From: Helcococcus bovis
GTDB taxonomy: Bacteria; Bacillota; Clostridia; Tissierellales; Peptoniphilaceae
Assembly (NCBI RefSeq): GCF_046035435.1
Contig: NZ_JBFNFH010000003.1
DNA length: 64,000 bases
Direction: 5' to 3' (one strand)
The position numbers and the translations under genes are program-made. Below the pieces are notes generated by a model. That model worked only from the letters and a program-made list of their open reading frames with translations, did no database searches and was not told the origin of the DNA. Numbering within the stretch: position 1 is the stretch's first letter; each line of letters starts with the position of its first letter. Below, one piece after another: positions 35,053 to 44,279 of the stretch.

Positions 35053-35445
35053 ATGAATAGAATCGACGAACGAAAATGGGTTATAAAGATTATTTTTCAG
35101 AATGAATTTAATGAAATTGATTTGAATAATTTAAATTTTTATATTAATGAAAATGGAGTAGAAGCATCGAAATTTATAGTTTCATCTCTTAAATCAATAT
35201 TAAATAACATTGATGAAATTGATGAAATTATTAAATCAAAATTACAATTAAATAGAAAATTTGATAATATCTTGCCTATTGAAAAGGCAATTTTAAGAGT
35301 TTCTATAAATGAATTTGTAATTCAAAAGCATGTACCAACAAGTGTTTCAATTAATGAGGCTGTTGAATGTGCGAAAGAATTTGCTAATCCAGATTCTTAT
35401 AAATTAATAAATGGGATACTTTCTTCTGTAGCAAAGGATATATAA
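35053..35445 (+). CDS. nusB: Transcription antitermination factor NusB
   Basis: 130 residues, all-helical NusB fold with RKWVIKIIFQNEFNE at the N-terminus and the conserved IEKAILRVSINEF, VPTSVSINEAVECAKEF and KLINGILSSVAKD. It binds boxA RNA with NusE during rRNA transcription. ATG 35053 follows the efp stop by one base. Gene order efp-nusB-xseA is common in Clostridia. Confidence 0.95.
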   Translation: MNRIDERKWVIKIIFQNEFNEIDLNNLNFYINENGVEASKFIVSSLKSILNNIDEIDEIIKSKLQLNRKFDNILPIEKAILRVSINEFVIQKHVPTSVSINEAVECAKEFANPDSYKLINGILSSVAKDI

Positions 35446-35446
35446 T

Positions 35447-36625
35447 TTGAAAAAAGTAAATGCTATAACAGTTAAACAGTTAAGTAAATATTTAAAAACT
35501 ATAATAAAAGAAGATTTTATTTTAAACAATATATTAATAATAGGAGAAATAGTAAATTTAAGAGTTACTATGTATTCATATTTTTCATTAAAAGAGGATG
35601 ATGATACTATTTCTTGTGTTAAATTTGATAATGATTTTAACTTTAAGGAAGGGGATAAAGTTCTAATCAGAGGGAGCTTAAATTTATATACCAGAGATAG
35701 TAGATATCAAATCATCGTAAAAGAAATTGATGAGTTTGGTATTGGTGAAAATAGTATACTTTTAAAAAAACTTAAAGAAAAACTATTAAAAAAAGGTTAT
35801 TTTGATGATGATAACAAAAAATTAATTCCCAAAATACCATATAAAATTGGCCTTATTACTGGACTAAATTCTGCAGCATATTTTGATTTTTTTAAGGTGT
35901 TAAATGATAATAATTATGATTGTGAAGTTTATTATTATAATGCTTTAGTTCAAGGAAAAAGAGCAGAAATTGAAATAGTAGATGGATTGAAAATTTTGGA
36001 TAATTTAAATCTTGATTTGATTGTTCTTACTAGAGGTGGAGGATCAAAAGACGATTTATCTATTTTTAATAGTGAAATAATAGCTGATAGTATATTTAAG
36101 CTAAATACTCCAATTATAACTGCTATAGGACATGATATTGATTTAAGTATTGCAGATTTGGTAGGTGACAAGTATGTATCTACACCTACTAAAGCTGCAG
36201 AATATATTATTAAATACAATATAAAATATAAAGAAAGTATTATAAACATATATAAATTTATAGATCATAAAATTCATAATATTATAAATAATTATGATAA
36301 ATCATTAAAGTTATTGAATTCAAATATTGAATTAAATAATCCTAAAAATAATATTATTGAAAAAGAATATTATTTTTATAACAAAAAAAATAAAATAAAT
36401 TATTTAATTAATGAAACGATAAATAATATTGAAAAAGAATTGTATACTAGAAAAAATAAAATAGATAATCTATTTAATAAAATTCTAAACAGTAAAAGTA
36501 TTTACATTAGAGATAAAAAACATAACTATATTGATATTAAAAATATTAAGGTTGGAAATGAATATATAATTTTCAATAATAATATTTCTTATAGAATTAA
36601 AGTTGAGGAGAAGATTTATGAATAA
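35447..36625 (+). CDS. xseA: Exodeoxyribonuclease VII large subunit
   Basis: 392 residues. An N-terminal OB fold (ILIIGEIVNLRVTMYSYFSLKEDD), then the catalytic domain (KIGLITGLNSAAYFDF, LIVLTRGGGSKDDLSIFNSE, TPIITAIGHDIDLSIADLVGD with the TPTKAAE motif), then a degraded AT-rich coiled-coil C-terminus. It degrades single-stranded DNA together with XseB. The start is TTG 35447, two bases after the nusB stop. The C-terminal third is extremely rich in Asn, Lys and Ile and is less conserved than usual. Confidence 0.95.
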   Translation: MKKVNAITVKQLSKYLKTIIKEDFILNNILIIGEIVNLRVTMYSYFSLKEDDDTISCVKFDNDFNFKEGDKVLIRGSLNLYTRDSRYQIIVKEIDEFGIGENSILLKKLKEKLLKKGYFDDDNKKLIPKIPYKIGLITGLNSAAYFDFFKVLNDNNYDCEVYYYNALVQGKRAEIEIVDGLKILDNLNLDLIVLTRGGGSKDDLSIFNSEIIADSIFKLNTPIITAIGHDIDLSIADLVGDKYVSTPTKAAEYIIKYNIKYKESIINIYKFIDHKIHNIINNYDKSLKLLNSNIELNNPKNNIIEKEYYFYNKKNKINYLINETINNIEKELYTRKNKIDNLFNKILNSKSIYIRDKKHNYIDIKNIKVGNEYIIFNNNISYRIKVEEKIYE

Positions 36626-36806
36626 TAATTATGAAGAATTATTTAAGAGATACGAAGAAATATCTATCTTATTGGATAATAAAGAGATTTCTTTAGAAGA
36701 ATCTATTAAGCTTTATGAGGAAAGTACAGAAATTTTCTCTAAATTAGAAAAAATATTAAATGACTCTAAACAAAAAATAATAAATATAAGAGAAAAAAAT
36801 GTTTAA
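36618..36806 (+). CDS. xseB: Exodeoxyribonuclease VII small subunit
   Basis: 62 residues, two-helix small subunit (YEELFKRYEEISILLDNKEI, SLEESIKLYEESTEIFSKLE). ATG 36618 has GAGGAG at 36605-36610 and overlaps the xseA end by 8 bp; the next gene overlaps by 8 bp. Partner of XseA. Confidence 0.92.
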   Translation: MNNNYEELFKRYEEISILLDNKEISLEESIKLYEESTEIFSKLEKILNDSKQKIINIREKNV

Positions 36807-37635
36807 ATTATACGATGAAAAAAAATTAGAATTTGAAAATAAAATTAAAAATTATTTTGAAAATGATGAGTTAGGGCTTATACTTAATTATTCAATTGAA
36901 AGTGGAAAAAGAATAAGACCACTTATATTGATCGAAACATTTAAAATGTTAAAAAATAATTTATTTTCTGAAAAAGAATATAATGAAGTTTTAGGATTTG
37001 CGATATCTTTAGAAATGATTCACAATTATTCACTAATTCATGATGATTTACCGTCAATGGATAATGATAATTATAGGAGAGGAAGAGAGACTACTCACTA
37101 TAAATTTGGTGAAGATATGGGAATATTGGCTGGTGATTCATTATTAAACTATGCGTATGAAAATATTTTTAATATTTTATCTGAAAATAATTCTATAAAT
37201 AATATAAATGCTGCTAAATATTTGTCTGAATGTGCCGGTTATCTAGGGATGATAAATGGACAAGTATTAGATATAAAAGATAAAATAAATGATATAGATG
37301 ATTTGATTGAAATGTACAAAAATAAGACATGTAAATTAATCATGGCAGCTACAAAAATACCAGGATACATATCAAATCTTGATAATGATACTCTTGAAGA
37401 GTTAGAATTATTGGGATTTTACATTGGTATGTCATTTCAAATTCAAGATGACTTATTAGATATGGAGCAAGATGAAAAAATAAATAAAGTGACATATATA
37501 AGTTTTAGTGGAAAAGATAAGGCATATTATGATATGATAGATTATTCTAAAAAAGCATTAAAAATTTTATCTAAGTATAAATACAATGATTTTTTAGTAA
37601 ATTTAATTGAAAAATTAATTAATAGGAAGCATTAG
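36799..37635 (+). CDS. ispA: Polyprenyl (farnesyl) diphosphate synthase
   Basis: 278 residues with both aspartate-rich motifs of trans-prenyltransferases: the first in LIHDDLPSMDNDNYRRGR and the second in FQIQDDLLDMEQD. Residues GKRIRP bind isopentenyl diphosphate. It condenses C5 units into farnesyl or geranylgeranyl diphosphate. In many Clostridia dxs and tlyA follow ispA before argR; here argR follows directly, which suggests either relocation or use of the mevalonate route (inference). Confidence 0.93.
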   Translation: MFKLYDEKKLEFENKIKNYFENDELGLILNYSIESGKRIRPLILIETFKMLKNNLFSEKEYNEVLGFAISLEMIHNYSLIHDDLPSMDNDNYRRGRETTHYKFGEDMGILAGDSLLNYAYENIFNILSENNSINNINAAKYLSECAGYLGMINGQVLDIKDKINDIDDLIEMYKNKTCKLIMAATKIPGYISNLDNDTLEELELLGFYIGMSFQIQDDLLDMEQDEKINKVTYISFSGKDKAYYDMIDYSKKALKILSKYKYNDFLVNLIEKLINRKH

Positions 37636-37643
37636 GGGGTAAA

Positions 37644-38096
37644 ATGCGTAAATATGATAGACAAAGAATAATTTTAACTTTGATTGAAGATAATGTTGTG
37701 GAAACACAAGACGAGTTAACAAAGTTATTAAAAGATAATGGAATTGTTGCTACACAAGCAACCATTTCAAGAGATATAAAAGAACTTAGAATTACTAAAG
37801 TTCAAACAGAAAGTGGAATTTATAAATACACTGTTTTAGACACTATGCATGACACATTAAATGAAAGATATAATAAAATATTCAAGTCAGCAATTTTAAG
37901 TATAAAAGCTAATAGAGGTAGAATTATTATTTCTACAATTTCATATGCTGCTTCAGTAGCTGGACAAGCATTAACAAATAGAAAAATTGAAGGAATTACA
38001 GGAATTTTAGCTGGATATGACAATATAATAGTTGAAGTTGATGAAGAACATGATCCAGAAGAAATAGTAGAAAAAATTAAGGAAATGATTAACTAA
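37644..38096 (+). CDS. argR: Arginine repressor family regulator
   Basis: 150 residues with the ArgR winged helix (QRIILTLIEDNVVETQDELT, VATQATISRDIKELRI) and a C-terminal oligomerisation/effector domain (GQALTNRKIEGITGILAGYDNIIVEV). GGGGGT precedes the ATG. The neighbour pair argR-recN is conserved in Firmicutes. It probably controls arginine metabolism genes elsewhere. Confidence 0.95.
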   Translation: MRKYDRQRIILTLIEDNVVETQDELTKLLKDNGIVATQATISRDIKELRITKVQTESGIYKYTVLDTMHDTLNERYNKIFKSAILSIKANRGRIIISTISYAASVAGQALTNRKIEGITGILAGYDNIIVEVDEEHDPEEIVEKIKEMIN

Positions 38097-38098
38097 TT

Positions 38099-39760
38099 AT
38101 GTTATTAAATTTGTACGTGAAAAATTTTGCGATTATAAAACAAATTAATATTAATTTTGATAATGGGTTAAATATCTTATCAGGAGAAACAGGATCAGGA
38201 AAAAGTTTACTATTAAAGGCTTTATCTTTAATTAAAGGGGAAAGATTTAGCAAAGATTATATAGGAAAATTTGATTTAAAAACAATTGTTGAAGCTGTTT
38301 TTACAAGTAATGATGGTATAAATAATCTTTTGTTAGAAAATAATATTGATGTTGATGAAAATATCATTCTTACAAGAATATTTGATCAAAATTCTTCTGT
38401 TACAAAAATAAATAATAGAGCATGTAGTGTAAAGTTCATGAGTCAAATAGCAAATTTGCTATTTGACATTCATGGACAACATTCACAATTAGTTGTTTTA
38501 GATAAATCTAATTATATTTCTTTAATTGATAAATTTGATAAAACGACAGATATTCTTAAAAATAGTTTGTCAGAAAATCTAAAAACACTTAATAAATTAA
38601 ATGATGAAATTTCCAAATTAGAAATTTCTGATGATGAGTTGGAAAGAGAAAAGGATTTATTAAAATATCAGATTAATGAGATAGAATCTTTTAATTTTAA
38701 TGAATATGATGAAGATAAATTAAATAAAGAATATAAGAAATTAACAAATCAAACTGAACTTATAAATGGGACAAATGCAATTATTGATGCTGTCTCGCAA
38801 AGTAATAAGTCATTATCAGTTAAAGAAATTATAAATATGTTATATGACAAATTATTAGATTTAGAGAGATTAGATAGTGATCTTAAAGATTTAACAAGTG
38901 ATATTCTTAATATTAAAGAGTTAGTATATGATTTTTCTAGAAATATTGAAAATTATTCATATACTCTTGATATAGACGAAGAAAGAATACAAGTTATTGA
39001 AGATATATTTTCTGCATTTCACGTTTTGAAATTAAAATATGGAAAGACACCAGAAGAAATTTTAGAATTTTTAGAAAGTATAAAGTCAAGATTTAACATA
39101 TTAAATAATATTGAAAAACGAAGAAATGAACTTGAAAATGAAATTTCTAAGATTAATAATGAAAATAAAAAAATAGCCAATGAATTAACTTCTAAAAGAA
39201 AGCATATTATTAGTGAATTAGAATTTAAAATAATAAATGAATTAAGTGAAATGAATATGTTAAATATTGATTTTAAAATACAGTTAAATAAATCAGAAAA
39301 AATTAGTAAAAATGGTCATGATGACATTGATTTTATGATATCTACTAATAAAGGGCAAGAACTTAAGAGTTTAAGCAGTGTTTCATCAGGTGGTGAAATA
39401 TCTAGATTTATGTTAGCCTTAAAAGCTGCGTTAATTGATAAGGAAGATTTGTCAACAATAATATTTGATGAAATTGATACTGGCATAAGTGGTAAAACTG
39501 CTGATATAGTTGGAAATAAATTGAAGAAAATATCGAAAGTATGTCAATTGATTGTAATATCACATTTAGCACAGATAGCAAGTAAATCAGATACACATTA
39601 TTTAATTTCTAAAGATATTGAAAACGACTTTACTATAACAAGTATTGAAAAGTTAAATTATGATGGAAAGGTAAAAGAAATAGCGCGTCTAATTTCTGGT
39701 ATTGATATAACACAAAATAGTATAGATGCTGCAAAAGAATTATTAAAGGAGAATTTATGA
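38099..39760 (+). CDS. recN: DNA repair protein RecN
   Basis: 553 residues, SMC-like. N-terminal Walker A in ILSGETGSGKSLLLKAL and the FDIHGQHSQLVVLD segment, a long coiled coil in the middle, and C-terminal ABC signature SSVSSGGEISRFMLALK with Walker B TIIFDEIDTGISG and the switch HLAQIA. It acts early at double-strand breaks. It starts 3 bp after argR; its stop overlaps the next start (ATGA). Confidence 0.97.
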   Translation: MLLNLYVKNFAIIKQININFDNGLNILSGETGSGKSLLLKALSLIKGERFSKDYIGKFDLKTIVEAVFTSNDGINNLLLENNIDVDENIILTRIFDQNSSVTKINNRACSVKFMSQIANLLFDIHGQHSQLVVLDKSNYISLIDKFDKTTDILKNSLSENLKTLNKLNDEISKLEISDDELEREKDLLKYQINEIESFNFNEYDEDKLNKEYKKLTNQTELINGTNAIIDAVSQSNKSLSVKEIINMLYDKLLDLERLDSDLKDLTSDILNIKELVYDFSRNIENYSYTLDIDEERIQVIEDIFSAFHVLKLKYGKTPEEILEFLESIKSRFNILNNIEKRRNELENEISKINNENKKIANELTSKRKHIISELEFKIINELSEMNMLNIDFKIQLNKSEKISKNGHDDIDFMISTNKGQELKSLSSVSSGGEISRFMLALKAALIDKEDLSTIIFDEIDTGISGKTADIVGNKLKKISKVCQLIVISHLAQIASKSDTHYLISKDIENDFTITSIEKLNYDGKVKEIARLISGIDITQNSIDAAKELLKENL

Positions 39761-40302
39761 GTGATAATTTACATGTAGAAGAAACTATAAAATCTGAAAA
39801 AATTTATGAAGGTAGAATTATAAAGGTTAGAGTTGATACAGTAGAATTAGAAAATAGAAGTTATGCTAAACGAGAAGTTGTTGAACATGATAGAGGAGTT
39901 GGTATAGTTGCTATTAATGAAAATCAAGAAATATATTTGATTAGACAATTTAGAAAACCTGTAGAAAAAGTAATATATGAAATACCTGCAGGACTTGTTG
40001 AAGCTAATGAAAATCTTGTAGATGCTGCAGTAAGGGAAGCCCAAGAAGAAATTGGATACAAACCAAATAATATGAGACTTATAGCTGAAGCATATGCTTC
40101 TCCTGGATTTACAGATGAAATTATATCAATTTTTTTAGGTACAGATTTAGTTTATGATAAGCTTGATTTAGATGAAACAGAGTTTTTAGAACCATTTAAG
40201 GTTCCTTTAAAGAAAGCTGTTGAAATGGTTGAAAATTTTGAAATTGTAGATGCTAAATCTATTATAGGTATTTTATATGCTGCAAGAGAGTTTGGATTAT
40301 AA
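39757..40302 (+). CDS. NUDIX hydrolase, ADP-ribose pyrophosphatase type
   Basis: 181 residues with a complete Nudix box, GLVEANENLVDAAVREAQEE followed by IGY, and the ADP-ribose pyrophosphatase features IRQFRKPVEKVIYEIPAG upstream and ASPGFTDEIISIFLGTDL downstream. It probably hydrolyses ADP-ribose to AMP and ribose 5-phosphate. It overlaps recN by 4 bp and touches the M50 protease gene, so it belongs to the same operon. Confidence 0.92.
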   Translation: MSDNLHVEETIKSEKIYEGRIIKVRVDTVELENRSYAKREVVEHDRGVGIVAINENQEIYLIRQFRKPVEKVIYEIPAGLVEANENLVDAAVREAQEEIGYKPNNMRLIAEAYASPGFTDEIISIFLGTDLVYDKLDLDETEFLEPFKVPLKKAVEMVENFEIVDAKSIIGILYAAREFGL

Positions 40303-40931
40303 TGAATAATAAATTTTCAGATTTTATAATTTTAGCTATATCCTTATTATTTGTAATTATCACACACGAATTAGGTCATGCAATAGTTGCTTTATGGAAT
40401 GGAGATGATACAGCAAAAAACGAAGGAAGAATTACTTTTAATCCATTAAAACATTTAGATTTAATGGGCACCTTGTTTTTAATTGTTTTGAAATTTGGAT
40501 GGGCGAAACCAGTTCCGATAAATTCAAATAAATTTAAAAATGAAAGATTAGGACTATTTACTGTTTCAATTGCTGGTATAATGGTTAATTTAATGACATG
40601 CTTTTTTGCAATTTTAATAAATAATACTTTACTGTATTTTCAAGTGTTTAATTATTATTTATATATTTTATTCAATAATATTGCCTTATATTCGGTAGTT
40701 TTTGCTATTTTTAATTTATTGCCAATTCCACCACTTGACGGTTCAAAAATTTTAGCAAGTATTTTACCTAAGTCATTTGAGTATTTTATATATAAAAATG
40801 AAAAATACTCATATATTATTTTAATTGTATTATTATATTTAGGAGTTATAAATAAAATTATAATTCCTGTAATAAAGCCAGTATTAAATTTTTTTAACAC
40901 TATAACAATATATATTTTACAAATGATATGA
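40302..40931 (+). CDS. Site-2 protease family (M50) membrane metalloprotease
   Basis: 209 residues, five or six hydrophobic segments. The zinc site ITHELGHAIVAL contains HExxH, and the third ligand lies in NLLPIPPLDGSKIL. Family members cleave within membranes; the short form without PDZ domain is usual in Clostridia beside scpA. Substrate unknown. One-base overlap with the NUDIX gene. Confidence 0.9.
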   Translation: MNNKFSDFIILAISLLFVIITHELGHAIVALWNGDDTAKNEGRITFNPLKHLDLMGTLFLIVLKFGWAKPVPINSNKFKNERLGLFTVSIAGIMVNLMTCFFAILINNTLLYFQVFNYYLYILFNNIALYSVVFAIFNLLPIPPLDGSKILASILPKSFEYFIYKNEKYSYIILIVLLYLGVINKIIIPVIKPVLNFFNTITIYILQMI

Positions 40932-40941
40932 TGGAGTTATT

Positions 40942-41667
40942 ATGATAAATGTTTCAACAGGTGAATTTTATGGTCCTTTTGATTTGTTATTAGATTTAAT
41001 TAAAAAATCAAAATATGATATATATGAAATACAAATATCAGATATAACAAATAAATATATCGAATCATTAAAACAACTTGATATTCCTGCTGATGAAACG
41101 GCAGATTTTATATTAATCGCAACACAACTTTTATATATAAAGACACGTTCTTTGATAAAGGATACAGCTGAAGAGGAAGAGGAAGATTTAATATCCCAAG
41201 ACGAACTTGTTAGAAGACTTATTCAGTATAAAAAAATAAAAAGCATAATTCCTTTTTTGGAAAAATTGGAAAATCAAGGATTGAGAAAGCATTATAAATT
41301 ACAAGATGATTTTTCTAGATTTAATAACGAAACTGAAAATATTATTTATGACATTAATAAGTTGAAAAATGTATTAGATCAACTTATTAATCTTTTTTTA
41401 CAAGTAGATGATTTTAAGGTAGATAGTATATTAAATATTGAAGAATATTCTTTAGAAAAATACAATGAAGATATAAAATTACAATTAATAAAAGATAAAA
41501 TTTTAAGTATTTCAAATATGCTAAAAAAAGTTGAATCAAAATCAGAAGCTATAATTATTTTCTTATCTATTTTAGAATTATCAAAAACTAACGATTTAAT
41601 TATAATTCAAGATGATATTTCTATGGAAATAACTGTTGAAATCAAAGATAAACAAAAAGAGGAATAA
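40942..41667 (+). CDS. scpA: Segregation and condensation protein A
   Basis: 241 residues, kleisin of the SMC complex: GEFYGPFDLLLDLIKKSKYDIYEIQI at the N-terminus, the FILIATQLLYIKTRSL helix, and a C-terminal winged helix (IIIFLSILELSKTNDLIIIQ). It bridges SMC heads and ScpB. The scpB start overlaps its stop by one base. Confidence 0.95.
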   Translation: MINVSTGEFYGPFDLLLDLIKKSKYDIYEIQISDITNKYIESLKQLDIPADETADFILIATQLLYIKTRSLIKDTAEEEEEDLISQDELVRRLIQYKKIKSIIPFLEKLENQGLRKHYKLQDDFSRFNNETENIIYDINKLKNVLDQLINLFLQVDDFKVDSILNIEEYSLEKYNEDIKLQLIKDKILSISNMLKKVESKSEAIIIFLSILELSKTNDLIIIQDDISMEITVEIKDKQKEE

Positions 41668-42218
41668 TGAGTAGAAGAGAATTAAAATCAATAATTGATG
41701 CAATTTTATTTGCTTGGGCAGAGCCGATTCATATTGATGAAATAATGAAAATTATTGAACAAGATAAGAAAACAACAAGAGATTTATTAAAAGAAATTCA
41801 AGATGAATGTGAACATTACAGAAGAGGAATAATCTTAAATAATTACAATGATTATTTTCAATATAGTACAAGAATCGAGCATGACTCTTATTTAAAAAAA
41901 TTAACTAAATCTTCTCCTAGAAAGATAACTAATTCAACTATGGAAGTCTTAGCAATCATAGCGTATAATCAACCAGTTACAAGGGTTGAAATTGACAATA
42001 TTAGAGGAGTTAAAAGCTATAGCTCAATAGATACACTAAGGGCAAAAGGATTGATAGAAGAGGTGGGAAGACTTGACGCTGTTGGAAAACCTGTTTTATA
42101 TGGTACTACAGTCGAGTTTTTAAAATCATTTAATTTATCATCGCTTGATGAGTTACCTGAAATTGAAAATTTAGACGAAGTAAATACTATTTTGGAAAAT
42201 GAATATGATGAGAATTAA
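41667..42218 (+). CDS. scpB: Segregation and condensation protein B
   Basis: 183 residues with two winged helices: IDAILFAWAEPIHIDEIMKI and the conserved MEVLAIIAYNQPVTRVEIDNIRGV with LIEEVGRLDAVGKPVLYGTT. Partner of ScpA in chromosome condensation. Its last bases overlap the start region of the pseudouridine synthase gene. Confidence 0.95.
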   Translation: MSRRELKSIIDAILFAWAEPIHIDEIMKIIEQDKKTTRDLLKEIQDECEHYRRGIILNNYNDYFQYSTRIEHDSYLKKLTKSSPRKITNSTMEVLAIIAYNQPVTRVEIDNIRGVKSYSSIDTLRAKGLIEEVGRLDAVGKPVLYGTTVEFLKSFNLSSLDELPEIENLDEVNTILENEYDEN

Positions 42219-42897
42219 TAAATATATTTCAAGATCTGGTATTGCTTCAAGAAGAAATGCAGAAAAATTAATAATTGATGGATTAGTTAAAGTAAATGGA
42301 AATATAGTTACAGATTTATCTTTTCAAATTAATGAAGGAGATGTAGTTGAATATAACAATAAAATTATTGAACCTATTGAGGAAATGTACTATTTTGCAC
42401 TAAATAAACCTGTTGATTATGCATCAACAAATTCTAAAAAATTTGATGACCATATTATTTTTGATTTAATTGATATAAAGACGAAATTATTTTCAATAGG
42501 GAGATTGGATAAGGATAGTAGAGGCTTAATTATTATTACTAATGATGGTGATATTTACAACAAAGTTATACATCCAAGAAGTATTGTTTTTAAAAAATAT
42601 ATTGTAAAAGTTGATAAATTTTTTGTTAAAAATCATAAACAAATTTTAGAAAATGGTATTGATATTGGAGGATATATAACTAGTCCTGCTAAAATTAAAA
42701 TATTAGATGATAAAACAATACAAATAGAAATAAGTGAAGGTAAAAATAGACAAATCAGACGAATGTTAGCTATTTTAGGCTATAAAGTTTTGGATTTAAA
42801 TCGAATTTCAATTGGGGAAGTAAAATTATCAAATTTAGAAATAGGTAAATATAGAAGTTTAACAACTAAAGAAATAAATTATTTAAGAAATTTATAG
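42208..42897 (+). CDS. rluB: Ribosomal pseudouridine synthase, RluB family
   Basis: About 229 residues. N-terminal S4 domain (RINKYISRSGIASRRNAEKLI), catalytic aspartate motif in FSIGRLDKDSRGLIIITNDG, and the C-terminal SEGKNRQIRRMLAILGYKV. It modifies 23S rRNA. Three in-frame ATGs occur at 42199, 42205 and 42208; the last gives the usual MRINKYIS start. It sits in the conserved scpAB-rluB-cmk order. Confidence 0.92.
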   Translation: MRINKYISRSGIASRRNAEKLIIDGLVKVNGNIVTDLSFQINEGDVVEYNNKIIEPIEEMYYFALNKPVDYASTNSKKFDDHIIFDLIDIKTKLFSIGRLDKDSRGLIIITNDGDIYNKVIHPRSIVFKKYIVKVDKFFVKNHKQILENGIDIGGYITSPAKIKILDDKTIQIEISEGKNRQIRRMLAILGYKVLDLNRISIGEVKLSNLEIGKYRSLTTKEINYLRNL

Positions 42898-42905
42898 GAG
42901 AAATT

Positions 42906-43562
42906 ATGTATAAATCAATTGCTATTGATGGACCTGCTGGTGCAGGGAAAAGCAGTATATCAAAATTATTGGCAAAAAAAATTAATTTTCATTATTTAGA
43001 TACTGGTGCTATGTATAGGGCGTGTACATATTTTTATCTTTCAAATAATATTGATATTAATGATGAAGAAATGATTAATAAAAACATAGATAAAATAAAA
43101 TTAACTATCGAAAATGGTATTTTTTTCTTAAATGGTAAAGATATAACTAAAGAAATTAGGTCAGATGATGTAACTAAAAATGTATCCTTAATTTCAAGTT
43201 ATAAGAAAATAAGAGAAAATTTAGTTGAGATGCAAAGAAATATAGCTAAACAAAATAATATTATCTTAGATGGTAGAGATATTGGAAGTCATGTATTGAA
43301 AAATGCTTCAATTAAATTTTATTTAACTGCTGATGCTGAAGTAAGAGCAAGAAGAAGATTAAATGATGATGCAGTTTCAAGTGATTTAACATTTGAAGAA
43401 ATATTAGAAGATATTAAGAGACGTGATTATTTTGATAGTCATAGGGAGATTACACCATTAGTAAAAGCTGAAGATGCAATTTTAATAGATAGTTCAAATT
43501 TAAGTATAGAGGAAGTAATTGATTTAATGATTAAATATTTGGAGAAAAATAATGTTATATAA
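42906..43562 (+). CDS. cmk: Cytidylate kinase
   Basis: 218 residues, P-loop AIDGPAGAGKSSISK near the N-terminus, YLDTGAMYRACT, the CMP-binding segment LDGRDIGSHVL and the lid RARRRLNDDA. It phosphorylates CMP/dCMP. AGGAG precedes the ATG; it overlaps plsC by 11 bp. A shorter NMP-binding insert is present, as in Gram-positive enzymes. Confidence 0.96.
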   Translation: MYKSIAIDGPAGAGKSSISKLLAKKINFHYLDTGAMYRACTYFYLSNNIDINDEEMINKNIDKIKLTIENGIFFLNGKDITKEIRSDDVTKNVSLISSYKKIRENLVEMQRNIAKQNNIILDGRDIGSHVLKNASIKFYLTADAEVRARRRLNDDAVSSDLTFEEILEDIKRRDYFDSHREITPLVKAEDAILIDSSNLSIEEVIDLMIKYLEKNNVI

Positions 43563-44127
43563 AGTTTTAAAAGTTATAGTTAGACCAGTATTAAAAATTT
43601 TAACTTTATATAAAATAGAAAATATGCCTGAAAATATACCATCAGGTAGAGTTATAATATGTGCTAATCATAAAAGTTTAATTGATCCGTTTTTTTTAAT
43701 AATGGGATTTAAGAGACAGATTAAATTTATTGCAAAGAAGGAATTATTTAAATTTAAACCTTTAGGTTGTTTTTTAAAAACTGTAGGTACTTTTCCAGTT
43801 GACAGAAAAAATAATGATATTGATGCTGTAAAAAAATCAATAGAAATATTGAAAAATGAAGATGTTTTAGGAATTTTCCCAGAAGGAACAAGAATAAAAA
43901 CTAAACAAGAAATAAAAAGAGAAAATTTTAATAATGGTATTGCAATGATTGCTCTAAGAGGAAACTCAGATATAATACCTGTTGAAATAATTGGTAAAAT
44001 TGGATTTTTTACACGACCAAAAATAATTTTTAAGGATATAATTCATATTGATAAATTTAAGAATTTACCAAAAAAAGAAATTTATAGCACAATTGTAGAT
44101 GAAGTGTTTAATAAAATATATAATTAA
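43552..44127 (+). CDS. plsC: 1-acyl-sn-glycerol-3-phosphate acyltransferase
   Basis: 191 residues with the acyltransferase blocks HX4D (ANHKSLIDPF), the motif III FPEGTRIK, and FKPLGCFLKTVGTFPVDRK between them. It adds the second acyl chain to make phosphatidate at the membrane. Last gene of the long operon; a 150-bp gap with a new promoter follows. Confidence 0.93.
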   Translation: MLYKVLKVIVRPVLKILTLYKIENMPENIPSGRVIICANHKSLIDPFFLIMGFKRQIKFIAKKELFKFKPLGCFLKTVGTFPVDRKNNDIDAVKKSIEILKNEDVLGIFPEGTRIKTKQEIKRENFNNGIAMIALRGNSDIIPVEIIGKIGFFTRPKIIFKDIIHIDKFKNLPKKEIYSTIVDEVFNKIYN

Positions 44128-44198
44128 TTACATTTTATTAACATTTAAATTTTTATTTTGAATATAAAAAAAATTATAGATGATTTTGTAAAGTTTTT

Positions 44199-44257
44199 TT
44201 GCAAAATTGTCTATTTTATTATAAAATAGATAGAGACGTATAGTATATCTATACTAT
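44199..44257 (+). promoter_or_regulatory. rpsA promoter and hairpin leader
   Basis: TTGCAA (44199-44204) and TAAAAT (44222-44227) with 17-bp spacing are a candidate promoter. It overlaps a perfect 10-bp-arm inverted repeat (44210-44219 with 44221-44230). A second hairpin, ATAGTATA (44240-44247) with TATACTAT (44250-44257), followed by TTTTTT and then the ribosome site AGGAGGAAG, would lie at the start of the mRNA. The layout could allow autoregulation of S1 (inference). Confidence 0.5.
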
Positions 44258-44279
44258 TTTTTAGGAGGAAGTCAGTTAA

